Shown: positions 1-9,281 of the stretch, in pieces
How the letters are laid out: each line of letters opens with the position of its first letter
Numbering within the stretch: the first letter of the stretch is position 1
From: Costertonia aggregata
GTDB lineage: Bacteria > Bacteroidota > Bacteroidia > Flavobacteriales > Flavobacteriaceae
Length of the DNA: 64,000 nt
Reading direction: 5' to 3'
Assembly: GCF_013402795.1 (NCBI RefSeq)
Contig: NZ_CP058595.1
Span: forward strand, 2,706,001 to 2,770,000
Position numbers and translations under genes: made by a program
The notes under the pieces: generated by a model
What the model was told of the DNA's origin: nothing
Seen by the model: the letters and a program-made list of their open reading frames with translations, nothing else
The model's database searches: none

Positions 1-1693
1 AATTGAGTCTGACACCCACTCTAGCTTTGAGTTTTTGGTCAGAAGAGATATAATCTATCTCGTTAAAAATGGCATGGTTTCGTATGACTCCTTTTGTATT
101 TTGGCTAAACGGTGGTTGGGTTACATTGGTAAAATTGATGATACCGACCTCGTTAAATTGGTATCCGTTAAGTATATGTATCCTATCCGATATCATATAA
201 TTTGTATTTATTTTCAACGCAGTTTCAAAAACTTGGTTGTTTTGGTCCAATTGCTGTAGGGGATCGGGAAAAACACTCTGGGAGTCCAAGTTGTATTTTG
301 TGTAATACGTATTAACTACAGATGATAATCTTTCTGTCCATTTACTTTCAAGATTCCCACCAAAGGATAAATTGGTCTGGTCCAAAAAACTAAAAACCGA
401 TTCATCGGAATTGATATCGGTCTCTTGGTAATCCAAATTATTATTGATGTTCAAAAAGCTTAGACGTATTTTTTGATTATCGTTTATATCGTAGAGTATT
501 TTAGCCGTAAAGTCATAAAAATAAAAATTTTCGTCGCGTATAATTTCACGATTGGTAGAAGGGCTGTTGTTCACCTTTAACTCACTATCTTGAAAAACCC
601 TGTCAAAAAATTGGTCGTAGGTCGGGGTGTTGAAAAAATCGGTCGCGGAACGTCTAGCGGAAAACTGAAAACCCCATTTATCATTTACAGGTATTTGCCC
701 GTAGGCATCCCCGTTAATAAGGTTGAAACCTGCCCCGCCAAAGGGTTTATCCGATATTTTGTTTATGGATTCCATGCTGATGACACCGCTAACGCCATCC
801 CCATATTGGGCACTTGTTCCGTTTTTAATAATGGTGACTTTTTCGGTCAAATATGGGTTAAAGGCAGATATCAAACCAAAAAAATGACCGGATTGATATA
901 CTTTGATACCATCCCAAAGTATTAGGTTTTGGTCATTCGTACCTCCCCTTATATTGATGTCGGATACGGTTTCGTTAATACTTTTGATGCCGGGCAGGGC
1001 CTGCACGGTCTGAAGCACATCTGGCTCTATCAATCCGGGAAGTATGCCAAATTCATTGGTGTTCAATTGAATGCTACCATCATCTTTTTTGGCCAGTCCC
1101 GTGGTAAGAAATTGATAAACGATAACTTCTTCCAGCTCCTCTACCCGTGGTGCCAATAAAATGGATTTACAGGGGCTTGAACGTATCAAATCCTCTGCGT
1201 TTATGAATTTGGTTCTAAACCCTAAATATTTGATTTGAAGAATGGCCTTCCTCGGAATATCGGTCAGGGTAAAACTGCCATCTACATCAGTAATCAAGGC
1301 CGTATCGCTATCCAATATTTCAATTGATGCACCAGCAACCGTATTTTTTTCAAAATTATCCAATACCGTTCCACAGATAGTTATCAAGCTACGTTTGGAG
1401 ATGGTGTAATAGCGATTATCAATCTTATCGATTTTAATGACGGGAACTTGTTTCTGGATATCCTGCAGAATTTTATCCAAGTCTATCGCCTTTGGTTTTG
1501 AAATTTTCAAACTATCGATGTCTTCGTCGAGATACGAGAATTTGATTTCAAAATCATTTTCCAATGCTTGTAAATAAATAGCAAGGGATACTACGTCAGA
1601 AGCGTTGTCCTGCGCATGAATCCCATATAAAAAAGGGAGCAGAAGCAATAAAATGAATAAGGATACCTTTTTTTTAAGGTGCGTTTTCAGCAT
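1..1693 (-). CDS. TonB-dependent receptor with N-terminal STN and carboxypeptidase-like domains (3' end outside window)
   Basis: I translated the minus strand and found an open frame from an ATG at 1693 running off the window edge (564 codons present). It has a signal peptide ending IHAQ, then a short STN-like segment of about 70 residues, a carboxypeptidase-regulatory-like beta-sandwich (about residues 105-190, including DVDGSFTLTDIP), and a TonB plug with the typical stretch INIRGGTNDQNLILWDGI followed by barrel strands. The family takes a ligand across the outer membrane using TonB energy; the STN domain passes the signal to FecR. Its start overlaps the fecR stop by 20 bp, so the two are translationally linked. 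The substrate cannot be read from the sequence. The barrel C-terminus is missing only because the window ends. Confidence 0.92.
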   Translation of the reverse strand, partial: MLKTHLKKKVSLFILLLLLPFLYGIHAQDNASDVVSLAIYLQALENDFEIKFSYLDEDIDSLKISKPKAIDLDKILQDIQKQVPVIKIDKIDNRYYTISKRSLITICGTVLDNFEKNTVAGASIEILDSDTALITDVDGSFTLTDIPRKAILQIKYLGFRTKFINAEDLIRSSPCKSILLAPRVEELEEVIVYQFLTTGLAKKDDGSIQLNTNEFGILPGLIEPDVLQTVQALPGIKSINETVSDINIRGGTNDQNLILWDGIKVYQSGHFFGLISAFNPYLTEKVTIIKNGTSAQYGDGVSGVISMESINKISDKPFGGAGFNLINGDAYGQIPVNDKWGFQFSARRSATDFFNTPTYDQFFDRVFQDSELKVNNSPSTNREIIRDENFYFYDFTAKILYDINDNQKIRLSFLNINNNLDYQETDINSDESVFSFLDQTNLSFGGNLESKWTERLSSVVNTYYTKYNLDSQSVFPDPLQQLDQNNQVFETALKINTNYMISDRIHILNGYQFNEVGIINFTNVTQPPFSQNTKGVIRNHAIFNEIDYISSDQKLKARVGVRLN

Positions 1694-2585
1694 AGAACAG
1701 CACTTTATTCCCCTCTAATTTAAACTTTATTTGAGAAGGAACACTTATACTCCGTAACGCTATATTTTTATCGGTATTGCTGAAAGAACCGGTATATAGC
1801 TGTTGGGTATCGACATTTTTTGTTTCAACGGTAATATTGTGCTGTCTTTGGAACTCTGCCAAAACATATTTTAGGGGAATACTTGTAAAAGAGCTTTCGT
1901 TGTTTAGCCAACTTGGTTGGGCCGTATCGGGAGTATTGGCACTTTGTATCTCATTATTGATGACCAAAAAAGTTGTGCCTGCCGGCAATTTGGTTTCTTT
2001 ACCTTGGAATGTCACGCTTACCAAGCCTTCATAACAGGTAACTTCAAAAAAACCTTTTCGGTTTTCCACGTTGAACTGGGTTCCTAGTACGGTAACAGTG
2101 CCATTTTTTGTGGATACTGTGAATGTTTTACCTTTGGCTACCTTAAAAAAAGCTTCCCCTTTAAGGGAAATATTTCTTTTTTCATCCCAATCTTTTTCAC
2201 TGTACGAGATTTCCGAATCCGCGTTCAGTATAATTTCTGATGCATCCGGTAGGGTTACCGTAGTATTTTCGGCATAATCGGTTACAAACGTTTCGTTGAG
2301 GGAATTTATGTAAAAATATGACCCCGCAACCAATATGGCTATTGCGGCCGCAACACGCATTACTTTTTTGAACGGCCACAACGGTATTACTTTGGTAGTG
2401 TCGTTTTTTTGCGCATGCTTGAATTCGGAAAGTGCTTTGTCAACATTAAATTCAGGGACCTCAAAAGTATCACAAGTATCTATGATTCTCTTGTAGTACG
2501 GATATTCGGCAGATTTTTTAAATTCTGCCAATTCTGCCTCGGAGAGTTCGTTGTTGAGCCATTTTGCCAAATAATTCTCTTGCAT
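1674..2585 (-). CDS. FecR-family anti-sigma factor
   Basis: 303 residues. A cytoplasmic N-terminal part (1-72) with an ECF anti-sigma look is followed by one membrane helix (about 75-93), a periplasmic FecR domain (about 100-195, with VLGTQFNV) and a C-terminal DUF4974/STN-like part. In this family the protein holds the cognate ECF sigma factor and releases it when the partner TonB receptor is loaded with substrate. It lies between the sigma gene (101 bp upstream) and the receptor (20-bp overlap downstream). A motif AAAGTAGGGTTTTT stands 38 nt upstream of the start and recurs in front of the divergent lipoprotein gene, suggesting its own sigma-dependent promoter. Confidence 0.93.
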   Translation of the reverse strand: MQENYLAKWLNNELSEAELAEFKKSAEYPYYKRIIDTCDTFEVPEFNVDKALSEFKHAQKNDTTKVIPLWPFKKVMRVAAAIAILVAGSYFYINSLNETFVTDYAENTTVTLPDASEIILNADSEISYSEKDWDEKRNISLKGEAFFKVAKGKTFTVSTKNGTVTVLGTQFNVENRKGFFEVTCYEGLVSVTFQGKETKLPAGTTFLVINNEIQSANTPDTAQPSWLNNESSFTSIPLKYVLAEFQRQHNITVETKNVDTQQLYTGSFSNTDKNIALRSISVPSQIKFKLEGNKVLFYAENAP

Positions 2586-2623
2586 GATTTTTAGCCTTAC
2601 CTTATAATAACAATTGAAATTAC

Positions 2624-2637
2624 AAAAACCCTACTTT
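2624..2637 (-). promoter_or_regulatory. Candidate ECF-sigma promoter element before fecR
   Basis: On the minus strand the sequence AAAGTAGGGTTTTT lies 38 nt upstream of the fecR start. The same 14 bases occur at 3246-3259 on the plus strand before the divergent lipoprotein gene. A shared, directional 14-mer in front of two units flanking one sigma gene is what a sigma-specific -35-type element would look like. The downstream -10 parts are less similar, so the extent of the promoter is uncertain. Confidence 0.5.
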
Positions 2638-2686
2638 TTAAACCGAATGAAAAACATATCTGTCAAGAATCATTGTTTCCTAATAT

Positions 2687-3199
2687 TCATATACCTTCAA
2701 TCTGTTCCCTAATGGTCTTTAGGGCCAAATGCATTCGCTTTTCAATGGCCTTAACGCTTACACCTTCCATTTCAGCAATTTCAGCATATTTTTTCCCGTC
2801 TATCCTATTCAGTAAAAAAGTAGTGCGTTGATTTTCGGGCAAATTGCCCAAAACGGTATTCAGTTTTTGTTTGAATTCTTTTTCCTCAAGAATAAATTCT
2901 GGAGACTCGTTGGAGACGGGATTGGTGGCATTGGCATACTTTAACCTTACCTTTTCTGCCTTTATTACGTTTAAATACAAATTATTGGCTACAGTATACA
3001 CATAGGATTTTGCTTTTTCCGGTGTTACTTTGGCACAGTTTTCCCAAAGCTTTACAAAGGCTTCCTGAACGGCATCGTTTGCCTTTTCCTCATTACCGAA
3101 TTTATAATATATGTAATTAAAAACCGTTTTTGAATTGGTTTTAAAGAGCATATTGAAAGTTTGCTCTTTGCATACGGTATCGGCGTGGGTATCGTTCAA
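2687..3199 (-). CDS. ECF sigma factor of the FecI-like Bacteroidota type
   Basis: 170 residues. Region 2 (about 18-85) contains YYKFGNEEKANDAVQEAFVKLW, and region 4 (about 113-165) has LPENQRTTFLLNRIDGKKYAEIA, a clear helix-turn-helix. The start is a TTG: an in-frame TAA lies two codons upstream of it and the next ATG (residue 18) would cut into region 2. A -7 box TACCTTTG at 3217-3224 on the same strand puts the transcript start about 14 nt before this TTG, so the gene seems to have a housekeeping promoter. It heads the minus-strand unit sigma, fecR, TonB receptor. Confidence 0.93.
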   Translation of the reverse strand: MNDTHADTVCKEQTFNMLFKTNSKTVFNYIYYKFGNEEKANDAVQEAFVKLWENCAKVTPEKAKSYVYTVANNLYLNVIKAEKVRLKYANATNPVSNESPEFILEEKEFKQKLNTVLGNLPENQRTTFLLNRIDGKKYAEIAEMEGVSVKAIEKRMHLALKTIREQIEGI

Positions 3200-3216
3200 G
3201 TATAATTAATTTTCCC

Positions 3217-3224
3217 CAAAGGTA
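3217..3224 (-). promoter_or_regulatory. -7 box (TACCTTTG) of the ECF sigma gene
   Basis: Matches the Bacteroidota TAnnTTTG consensus and lies 17 nt before the TTG start at 3199. I find no clear TTG at the -33 distance. Confidence 0.5.
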
Positions 3225-3245
3225 TTTTAAAAAAAATTAAAATTG

Positions 3246-3259
3246 AAAGTAGGGTTTTT
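3246..3259 (+). promoter_or_regulatory. Candidate ECF-sigma promoter element before the acidic lipoprotein gene
   Basis: AAAGTAGGGTTTTT, 49 nt upstream of the ATG at 3309, identical to the element before fecR and in the right direction to drive the lipoprotein gene. This places the lipoprotein in the probable regulon of the neighbouring sigma factor. Confidence 0.5.
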
Positions 3260-3308
3260 TTTAAACAGATTGTTTCACTACCAAACGAATAAATAAATCC
3301 AAATCATT

Positions 3309-4688
3309 ATGAAAAAGTTTTTTAATCACTTTATGTACAGCAGCTTACTGATTTTGGCTCTGGTCTTTACCTCATGTCAGGAAGAGTTTGAACAATTACC
3401 CGACGGTAACGAAAAAGAAGTAATAAGGGCAAGTTCAACAACGGCCGTTTTAATAGAAAAGACATCCAGTAAAGATGGCTCTTTTGATAATATTGTAGAT
3501 GGTGCCAGTTGTTTTGCCGTAAATTTTCCTTATACTGTAGAAATAGAAGGTATACAGATTACCATAGATTCTTTGGACGATTTACATACCATAGAAGAAA
3601 TATTTGACGAGTTTGATGGTGATGACGATATTTTGGAAATCATTTTTCCGATTACCATTACGTTGGCAGATTTTACAGAAATTGTGATCAACGGTAAAGA
3701 AGATTTACGAAGATTGGCCGCAGAGTGCGTAGAAGGCGGCGATGACGATGATATTGAATGTGTGGATTTTGTATACCCTATATCATTTTTCACATTCAAC
3801 ACAAGTTTTGAACAAACCGGTACCGTAACCATCAACAGTGATATGGAACTTAGAAAATTCTTTGTAGGAATGGAAGATGATGACTTGATCAGTATTGATT
3901 TTCCGGTAACCTTAAAATTATATGATGGTACCGAAGTTGTGGTCAACACCAATGCGGAATTGGCCAATACCATTGAAACTACCAAAGAGGCCTGCGATGA
4001 AGATGATGACAACGATTACAATGATGATGACTTCAAAGAAAAACGTTTTGATGAATATTTAAAAGAGTGTCCCTGGTTTGTTAGAATCGCTGAAAGAAAC
4101 GATATGGACAGGACTCCACAGTACGAAAATTACAAGTTCACGTTTTTGGACGAGGAAAAGGTAGAGGTAAAGGATAGGGAAGGCAATATCCTCAACGGTG
4201 AATGGGAATTTGAGATTGATGATAACGGCGCAATATTGTCGATGGAGTTTGAGACCTTGGTCGATTTCAACTTAGAATGGAGGGTATATGAAATCGATGA
4301 ACGTAGGATCAAATTGTTCAACGGGGAATCCAATAGGATTATCATGAAACAGATTTGCGGTAATGATCAGGTACCGTGCGATGAGGCTTTTATAGCCGAT
4401 GTACTATCCAATTGTGTGTGGTCAATAGGTGACGGAGATCCAGAAAGTTTTCTTAACAATTTAACCGTTGACTTTTCCGATAGGAATATACACGTACGCA
4501 ACCCAAACGGGGAAGTCGTAGATGAAGGTAACTGGTCTGTTTCTGGCACAACACTTTCCTTTAACGACCTAAGTATGGAACTTGCCAACTATATTGGGCA
4601 ATGGGACGTAGTAGAATGTGGTGAGCAAAGGTTCAAATTAAAGCGTGACAATGAAGAGTACTTGATTATCGAAAAAATATGTGAATAG
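3309..4688 (+). CDS. Acidic repeat lipoprotein, function unknown
   Basis: 459 residues with a lipoprotein signal peptide (Cys23 after VFTS). Residues about 68-228 contain four repeats of roughly 35-45 residues with a pattern FP(I/V/Y)T, a beta strand, then an acidic D/E run; the last ends in a D-rich stretch near 229-242. Two further copies of another module follow (about 244-350 and 357-458), each beginning with a Cys-Trp context (ECPWF, NCVWS) and built of beta strands like small lipocalin-type domains. I recognise no named family. The gene diverges from an ECF sigma/FecR/TonB unit and shares its promoter-like motif, so it is probably exported on cue from that system. The acidic clusters could bind Ca2+ or another cation, but that is inference. 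Confidence 0.85.
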   Translation: MKKFFNHFMYSSLLILALVFTSCQEEFEQLPDGNEKEVIRASSTTAVLIEKTSSKDGSFDNIVDGASCFAVNFPYTVEIEGIQITIDSLDDLHTIEEIFDEFDGDDDILEIIFPITITLADFTEIVINGKEDLRRLAAECVEGGDDDDIECVDFVYPISFFTFNTSFEQTGTVTINSDMELRKFFVGMEDDDLISIDFPVTLKLYDGTEVVVNTNAELANTIETTKEACDEDDDNDYNDDDFKEKRFDEYLKECPWFVRIAERNDMDRTPQYENYKFTFLDEEKVEVKDREGNILNGEWEFEIDDNGAILSMEFETLVDFNLEWRVYEIDERRIKLFNGESNRIIMKQICGNDQVPCDEAFIADVLSNCVWSIGDGDPESFLNNLTVDFSDRNIHVRNPNGEVVDEGNWSVSGTTLSFNDLSMELANYIGQWDVVECGEQRFKLKRDNEEYLIIEKICE

Positions 4689-4731
4689 TTTTTTGTAACT
4701 TATCTAAATAAGATTTGCCCCAATTTTTTTG

Positions 4732-4763
4732 AAAAGGGCGGCTTCAATTGAAGCCGCCCTTTT
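4732..4763 (+). terminator. Rho-independent terminator after the acidic lipoprotein gene
   Basis: A 32-base perfect self-complementary palindrome with GGGCGGCTTC arms flanked by A and T runs, 43 nt after the stop codon and before ffh. It could act on both strands. Confidence 0.9.
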
Positions 4764-4844
4764 CCTTTTGGATTTCATGCGGTCAAACTTCCCGTTTCAC
4801 ATACTAATTATTAAATTTGCATTTCTGCATAAACAGCAAAGCAT

Positions 4845-6182
4845 ATGTTCAATAATTTAAGCGAAAAACTAGATAAGGCATTACATACTCTAAAAGGTCA
4901 TGGCCAGATTACAGAGATCAATGTAGCGGAAACCACTAAAGAGGTGCGTAGGGCATTATTGGATGCCGATGTGAATTTTAGGATCGCCAAAGAGTTTACC
5001 AATACCGTTAAGGAAAAGGCATTGGGCCAAAACGTATTGACCACCTTACAACCGGGCCAGTTAATGGTCAAAATCGTTAAGGATGAACTTACGCAACTTA
5101 TGGGCGGTGATGCCGAAGGCATCAACCTTTCGGGCAATCCGTCGGTTATTTTAATGTCCGGTCTGCAAGGTTCGGGTAAGACCACCTTTTCCGGTAAGTT
5201 GGCCAATTACCTAAAAACCAAGAAGACAAAAAAACCTTTGTTGGTAGCGTGTGACGTGTATCGGCCAGCTGCGATTGACCAATTGCATGTGGTTGGCGAG
5301 CAAATAAATGTAGAGGTGTTCTCAGATAGGGGGAATACAGACCCTGTGGCCATAGCCAAAGCGGGTATTGCCCATGCGAAAGACAATGGTTTTAATGTAG
5401 TGATTGTGGATACCGCTGGGCGATTGGCCGTAGATGAACAGATGATGGACGAGATCGCCAACATCCATAAAGCCATAGAACCACAGGAAACACTTTTTGT
5501 AGTAGATTCCATGACCGGTCAAGACGCTGTAAATACGGCAAAGGCCTTTAACGACATATTGAATTTTGACGGGGTCATCCTCACCAAGTTGGATGGTGAC
5601 ACGCGTGGTGGTGCGGCAATATCCATCAAGTCGGTCGTAAACAAGCCCATAAAGTTTATAGGCACGGGAGAGAAGATGGAGGCGATCGATGTTTTTCACC
5701 CCTCTCGTATGGCCGATCGTATTCTGGGTATGGGGGATGTTATCTCATTGGTCGAACGTGCCCAAGAGCAGTTTGATGAGCAAGAAGCCCGTAAGATCCA
5801 GAAGAAAATCGCCAAGAACAAGTTTGGTTTTGACGATTTTTTGACCCAAATCCAACAGATAAAGAAAATGGGCAGTATGAAAGACCTTATGGGTATGATT
5901 CCCGGTGCGGGAAAAGCGCTTAAAGGTATGGATATTGATGACGACGCCTTCAAGCATGTAGAGGCCATTATCCACTCAATGACACCAGATGAACGGTCCA
6001 CCCCCTCCAAATTGAACGCAAGCAGAAAAAAACGTATCGCCAAGGGTAGTGGCAGAACCATTCAAGAAGTAAACCAGCTATTAAAGCAATTCGACCAAAT
6101 GAGCAAAATGATGAAAATGATGCAAGGTGGCGGAGGTAAAAAGATGATGCAGATAATGGGCGGTATGAAAGGCATGCGATAA
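4845..6182 (+). CDS. ffh: Signal recognition particle GTPase Ffh (SRP54)
   Basis: 445 residues, usual length. N domain (1-90), then the G domain with P-loop GLQGSGKTT (106-114), DTAGR (189-193) and TKLDGDTRGG (247-256), and a methionine-rich M domain ending MGGMKGMR. With the 4.5S RNA it binds signal sequences of nascent membrane proteins and delivers ribosomes to FtsY. A TAAATTTG box at 4812-4819 could be its -7 element. FolD follows after 24 bp, so the two are likely co-transcribed. Confidence 0.98.
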   Translation: MFNNLSEKLDKALHTLKGHGQITEINVAETTKEVRRALLDADVNFRIAKEFTNTVKEKALGQNVLTTLQPGQLMVKIVKDELTQLMGGDAEGINLSGNPSVILMSGLQGSGKTTFSGKLANYLKTKKTKKPLLVACDVYRPAAIDQLHVVGEQINVEVFSDRGNTDPVAIAKAGIAHAKDNGFNVVIVDTAGRLAVDEQMMDEIANIHKAIEPQETLFVVDSMTGQDAVNTAKAFNDILNFDGVILTKLDGDTRGGAAISIKSVVNKPIKFIGTGEKMEAIDVFHPSRMADRILGMGDVISLVERAQEQFDEQEARKIQKKIAKNKFGFDDFLTQIQQIKKMGSMKDLMGMIPGAGKALKGMDIDDDAFKHVEAIIHSMTPDERSTPSKLNASRKKRIAKGSGRTIQEVNQLLKQFDQMSKMMKMMQGGGGKKMMQIMGGMKGMR

Positions 6183-6206
6183 ATACAAAAACCAAAAACA
6201 ATAGCT

Positions 6207-7091
6207 ATGGAATTGCTGGATGGAAAAAAAGTATCCAATCAAATAAAGGATGAGATTGCCGCTGAGGTAACCAAAATGAAGGAAAAAGGTGAAAAAGTAC
6301 CCCATTTGGCCGCAATAATCGTAGGCAATGACGGCGCAAGTTTAACCTACGTAGGTAGTAAGGTCAGGTCTTGCGAACGCATAGGGTTTGAATCCACATT
6401 GATCAAAATGCCCAGTACAACTTCTGAACAGGAGCTTTTAAAAAAAATACACGAGCTGAACGAGGATGATGATATTGATGGTTTTATCGTACAACTGCCC
6501 TTACCGGAACAGATTGATACGCAAGAGGTTTTGATGGCCATTCATCCGGATAAGGATGTTGATGGTTTTCACCCGACCAATTTCGGAAAAATGGCATTGG
6601 ATATGAGTACATTTATTCCGGCTACACCTTTTGGAATCTTGGAACTTCTGGAACGGTACAATGTAGATACCAAAGGCAAGCACACCGTGGTTATCGGTAG
6701 GAGCCATATCGTTGGTCGCCCCATGAGCATTTTGATGGGTAGAAAAGGCTGGCCGGGCAATTCAACAGTAACCTTGACCCATAGCCACACCAAGAACATA
6801 ACGCAAATTATTTCCCAAGCAGATATCGTTATCTCTGCCTTGGGCGTACCCAATTTTTTAAAAGCAGAAATGGTCAAGGACGATGCCGTCGTTATTGATG
6901 TTGGCATTACTAGGGTGCCAGACGAAACTAGGGAGCGGGGTTATTACATAACCGGGGACGTAGATTTCGAAAACGTGAGTAAAAAGGCTTCTTTCATTAC
7001 TCCCGTGCCAGGAGGAGTAGGTCCCATGACTATTGCCATGTTGCTAAAAAATACCTTATTGGCGAGAGAACGTCATAGAAGCAGAAGATAA
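6207..7091 (+). CDS. folD: Methylenetetrahydrofolate dehydrogenase / cyclohydrolase FolD
   Basis: 294 residues, full length. The catalytic region has SLTYVGSK (Tyr48, Lys52 in the YxxxK pattern), the substrate signature DGFIVQLPLP, the NADP-binding GRSHIVGRPMSILM, and the C-terminal TPVPGGVGPMT. It interconverts 5,10-methylene- and 10-formyl-tetrahydrofolate in the cytoplasm. It sits 24 bp after ffh and is followed by a terminator. Confidence 0.98.
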   Translation: MELLDGKKVSNQIKDEIAAEVTKMKEKGEKVPHLAAIIVGNDGASLTYVGSKVRSCERIGFESTLIKMPSTTSEQELLKKIHELNEDDDIDGFIVQLPLPEQIDTQEVLMAIHPDKDVDGFHPTNFGKMALDMSTFIPATPFGILELLERYNVDTKGKHTVVIGRSHIVGRPMSILMGRKGWPGNSTVTLTHSHTKNITQIISQADIVISALGVPNFLKAEMVKDDAVVIDVGITRVPDETRERGYYITGDVDFENVSKKASFITPVPGGVGPMTIAMLLKNTLLARERHRSRR

Positions 7092-7112
7092 AAGTCCCTT
7101 AGGGACTTTTTT
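7090..7112 (+). terminator. Terminator after folD
   Basis: AAAAGTCCCT / AGGGACTTTT hairpin with a T run, directly at the folD stop codon. Confidence 0.85.
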
Positions 7113-7182
7113 GGTTTTCACAGATATTTTGTAACAAAAGCCACATCATGTAGTCTAACGATAAATTAAATTCAAATATCAT

Positions 7183-9228
7183 ATGAAATCAAAATCAGCT
7201 ATTTTGAAACTTTGGGGCTTGGCAACATTTATTGTTGTATTGTCTTGTAAGACAGAGGTAAAGGAAACCCCTGAAAAAGAACTTACCTCAGGTATCTTAA
7301 AAGAATATATGGATACCTCGGTAAAACCAGGAAACGACTTTACGGCCTATGTAAATGGAACGTGGATGAAAAACACCGAAATTCCTGCTGATAAGTCATC
7401 CTACGGCGTAGGATACATTGTTCACGAAGAATCTGAAGAGAACGTGAAAAAAATCATCGAAGAATCGGCTTCCGGTGATTTTGCCAAAGGTTCGGACGAA
7501 CAAAAAGTAGGTGACCTCTTCCAATCCTATATGGATATGGAAAAAAGAAATGAATTGGGCGTAGCCCCCTTACAACCTGAATTCGATAAAATTGATGCTA
7601 TTGGCAATTATGATGAATTGGCTACCTATTTTGCATATGCAAACAAATATGGTATCAATGTCCCGATAGGACTCTTTATTTATCAAGATTTTAAGGATCC
7701 CACCATCTACACGGTTTATATGTGGCAAGCAGGTTTGGGTCTGCCTGACCGTGAGTATTATCTAAAAGATGATGAACGGTCCAAAGAAATACAATCTAAA
7801 TATGTAGCGCACATAGAAAAGATGTTTGAATTAGCGGGACTGTCCAATGGACCTGATGCCGCCAAGACCATTATGGACCTGGAAACTAAACTGGCCTCAA
7901 AACATCTTGAAAAAGAAAAAACAAGGGATTTGGTAGAGTTGTACAATATGTTCCCCGTTGACACGCTGCCCAGTATCATGCCTAAATTTAACTGGGATAA
8001 TTATATGGGGGAGGCTGGTTTGGCAGATCAGGCCAAACTTGGAGTTTTAATGTTGGATTATACCAAAGCGTTGGACAACATCATTACATCTACAGATTTG
8101 AATACTTGGAAAACCTATTTAAAATGGTGCGTTTTGGACGCCAATGCTTCTCGTTTAAACGCGGCTCTTGACAATCAAAACTGGGAATTTTATAGCAAGG
8201 AATTAAGAGGAACAAAAGAGCAAAGACCCATGTGGCGAAGAGGGGTTTCCACGGTAAATGGCACTTTGGGAGAAGTAGTTGGCAAGGTGTATGTCAAAAA
8301 ACACTTTCCGCCAGAAGCAAAAAAGCATATGGAAACCTTAGTGGATAACCTGTTGAAAGCTTATGAAGTGAGCATAAAGGAATTGGATTGGATGAGTGAG
8401 ACAACCAAAAAGGAAGCCCTTGATAAGTTACATAAGTTCACGCCCAAAATTGGGTATCCCGATAAGTGGAAATCCTACGATTTGGAGATAAAAGCCGATG
8501 ACTTGTACGGAAATCTCAGAAGATCCAGTTTGATGGAATACAACAGGGAATTGGCCAAATTAGGTCAACCCATTGATAAGGAGGAGTGGGGAATGACACC
8601 GCAAACCGTTAATGCGTACTATAACCCTACCATGAACGAAATCGTTTTTCCCGCAGCGATTTTACAGCCTCCTTTCTTTGATTTAAGTGCAGAGGACGCA
8701 GTTAATTATGGCGCTATAGGTGCTGTGATAGGGCATGAGATAGGACATGGTTTTGATGATACCGGAAGTACTTTTGATGGTGACGGCGCTATGCGAAATT
8801 GGTGGACGTACAACGATAAAGAGGAGTTCAAAAAAAGAACGGGTGCCCTCGTAGAGCAATATAACAGTTTTGAGGTATTACCTGGTTTGAACGTAAACGG
8901 GGAATTTACACTTGGGGAGAATATAGGTGATCTCGGAGGGCTGAGCATTGCGCTTAAAGCCTATAAGATGTCCTTGGAAGGCAAAAAGGCACCGGAAATG
9001 GACGGATTTACAGGTGAGCAACGTGTATTTATTGGTTACGCACAGGCTTGGAGAAATAAGATTCGTGATGAAGCCTTGCGAGTACAGATTAGTACAGACC
9101 CCCATTCTCCCGCACACTTAAGGGTAAATGGTATTGTTAGGAATGTACCGGAATTCTATACCGCATTTGACATAAAGGAAACAGATTCTTTATATCTGGC
9201 ACCGGAAAAGCGTGTCAAAATTTGGTAA
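7183..9228 (+). CDS. M13-family (neprilysin-like) zinc metallopeptidase, lipoprotein
   Basis: 681 residues. A lipoprotein signal ends at Cys22 (VVLSC), then the M13 N-terminal domain and a C-terminal catalytic domain with HEIGH (His518, Glu519, His522), third zinc ligand Glu579 in GENIGDLGG, and substrate-binding NAYYNPTMNEIVFPA. The C-terminal KRVKIW is typical of the family. It should cut peptides in the periplasm or at the cell surface. It is monocistronic, between the folD terminator and a shared bidirectional terminator. Confidence 0.96.
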   Translation: MKSKSAILKLWGLATFIVVLSCKTEVKETPEKELTSGILKEYMDTSVKPGNDFTAYVNGTWMKNTEIPADKSSYGVGYIVHEESEENVKKIIEESASGDFAKGSDEQKVGDLFQSYMDMEKRNELGVAPLQPEFDKIDAIGNYDELATYFAYANKYGINVPIGLFIYQDFKDPTIYTVYMWQAGLGLPDREYYLKDDERSKEIQSKYVAHIEKMFELAGLSNGPDAAKTIMDLETKLASKHLEKEKTRDLVELYNMFPVDTLPSIMPKFNWDNYMGEAGLADQAKLGVLMLDYTKALDNIITSTDLNTWKTYLKWCVLDANASRLNAALDNQNWEFYSKELRGTKEQRPMWRRGVSTVNGTLGEVVGKVYVKKHFPPEAKKHMETLVDNLLKAYEVSIKELDWMSETTKKEALDKLHKFTPKIGYPDKWKSYDLEIKADDLYGNLRRSSLMEYNRELAKLGQPIDKEEWGMTPQTVNAYYNPTMNEIVFPAAILQPPFFDLSAEDAVNYGAIGAVIGHEIGHGFDDTGSTFDGDGAMRNWWTYNDKEEFKKRTGALVEQYNSFEVLPGLNVNGEFTLGENIGDLGGLSIALKAYKMSLEGKKAPEMDGFTGEQRVFIGYAQAWRNKIRDEALRVQISTDPHSPAHLRVNGIVRNVPEFYTAFDIKETDSLYLAPEKRVKIW

Positions 9229-9253
9229 TTGTACCGTGCGATTTTTAGAAACG

Positions 9254-9281
9254 AAAAACCCTCCAGCATGGAGGGTTTTTT
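9254..9281. terminator. Bidirectional terminator between the M13 peptidase gene and a small lipoprotein gene
   Basis: AAAAACCCTCCA, a 3-nt loop GCA, TGGAGGGTTTTTT. It serves the plus-strand peptidase gene and, read on the other strand, overlaps the stop codon of the convergent small lipoprotein gene. Confidence 0.9.

Noticed and set aside
590-1159. Two plus-strand frames at the start of the window
   Set aside because: They are opposite a continuous TonB receptor frame with plug motifs.
3530-4012. 160-codon minus-strand frame rich in Ser
   Set aside because: Antisense of Asp/Glu-rich repeats (GAT/GAA read backwards gives Ser codons); the plus-strand lipoprotein explains it.
4732-4763. 32-bp perfect palindrome considered as a protein-binding site
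   Set aside because: Position after a stop codon, GC core and A/T flanks make a terminator the simpler reading.
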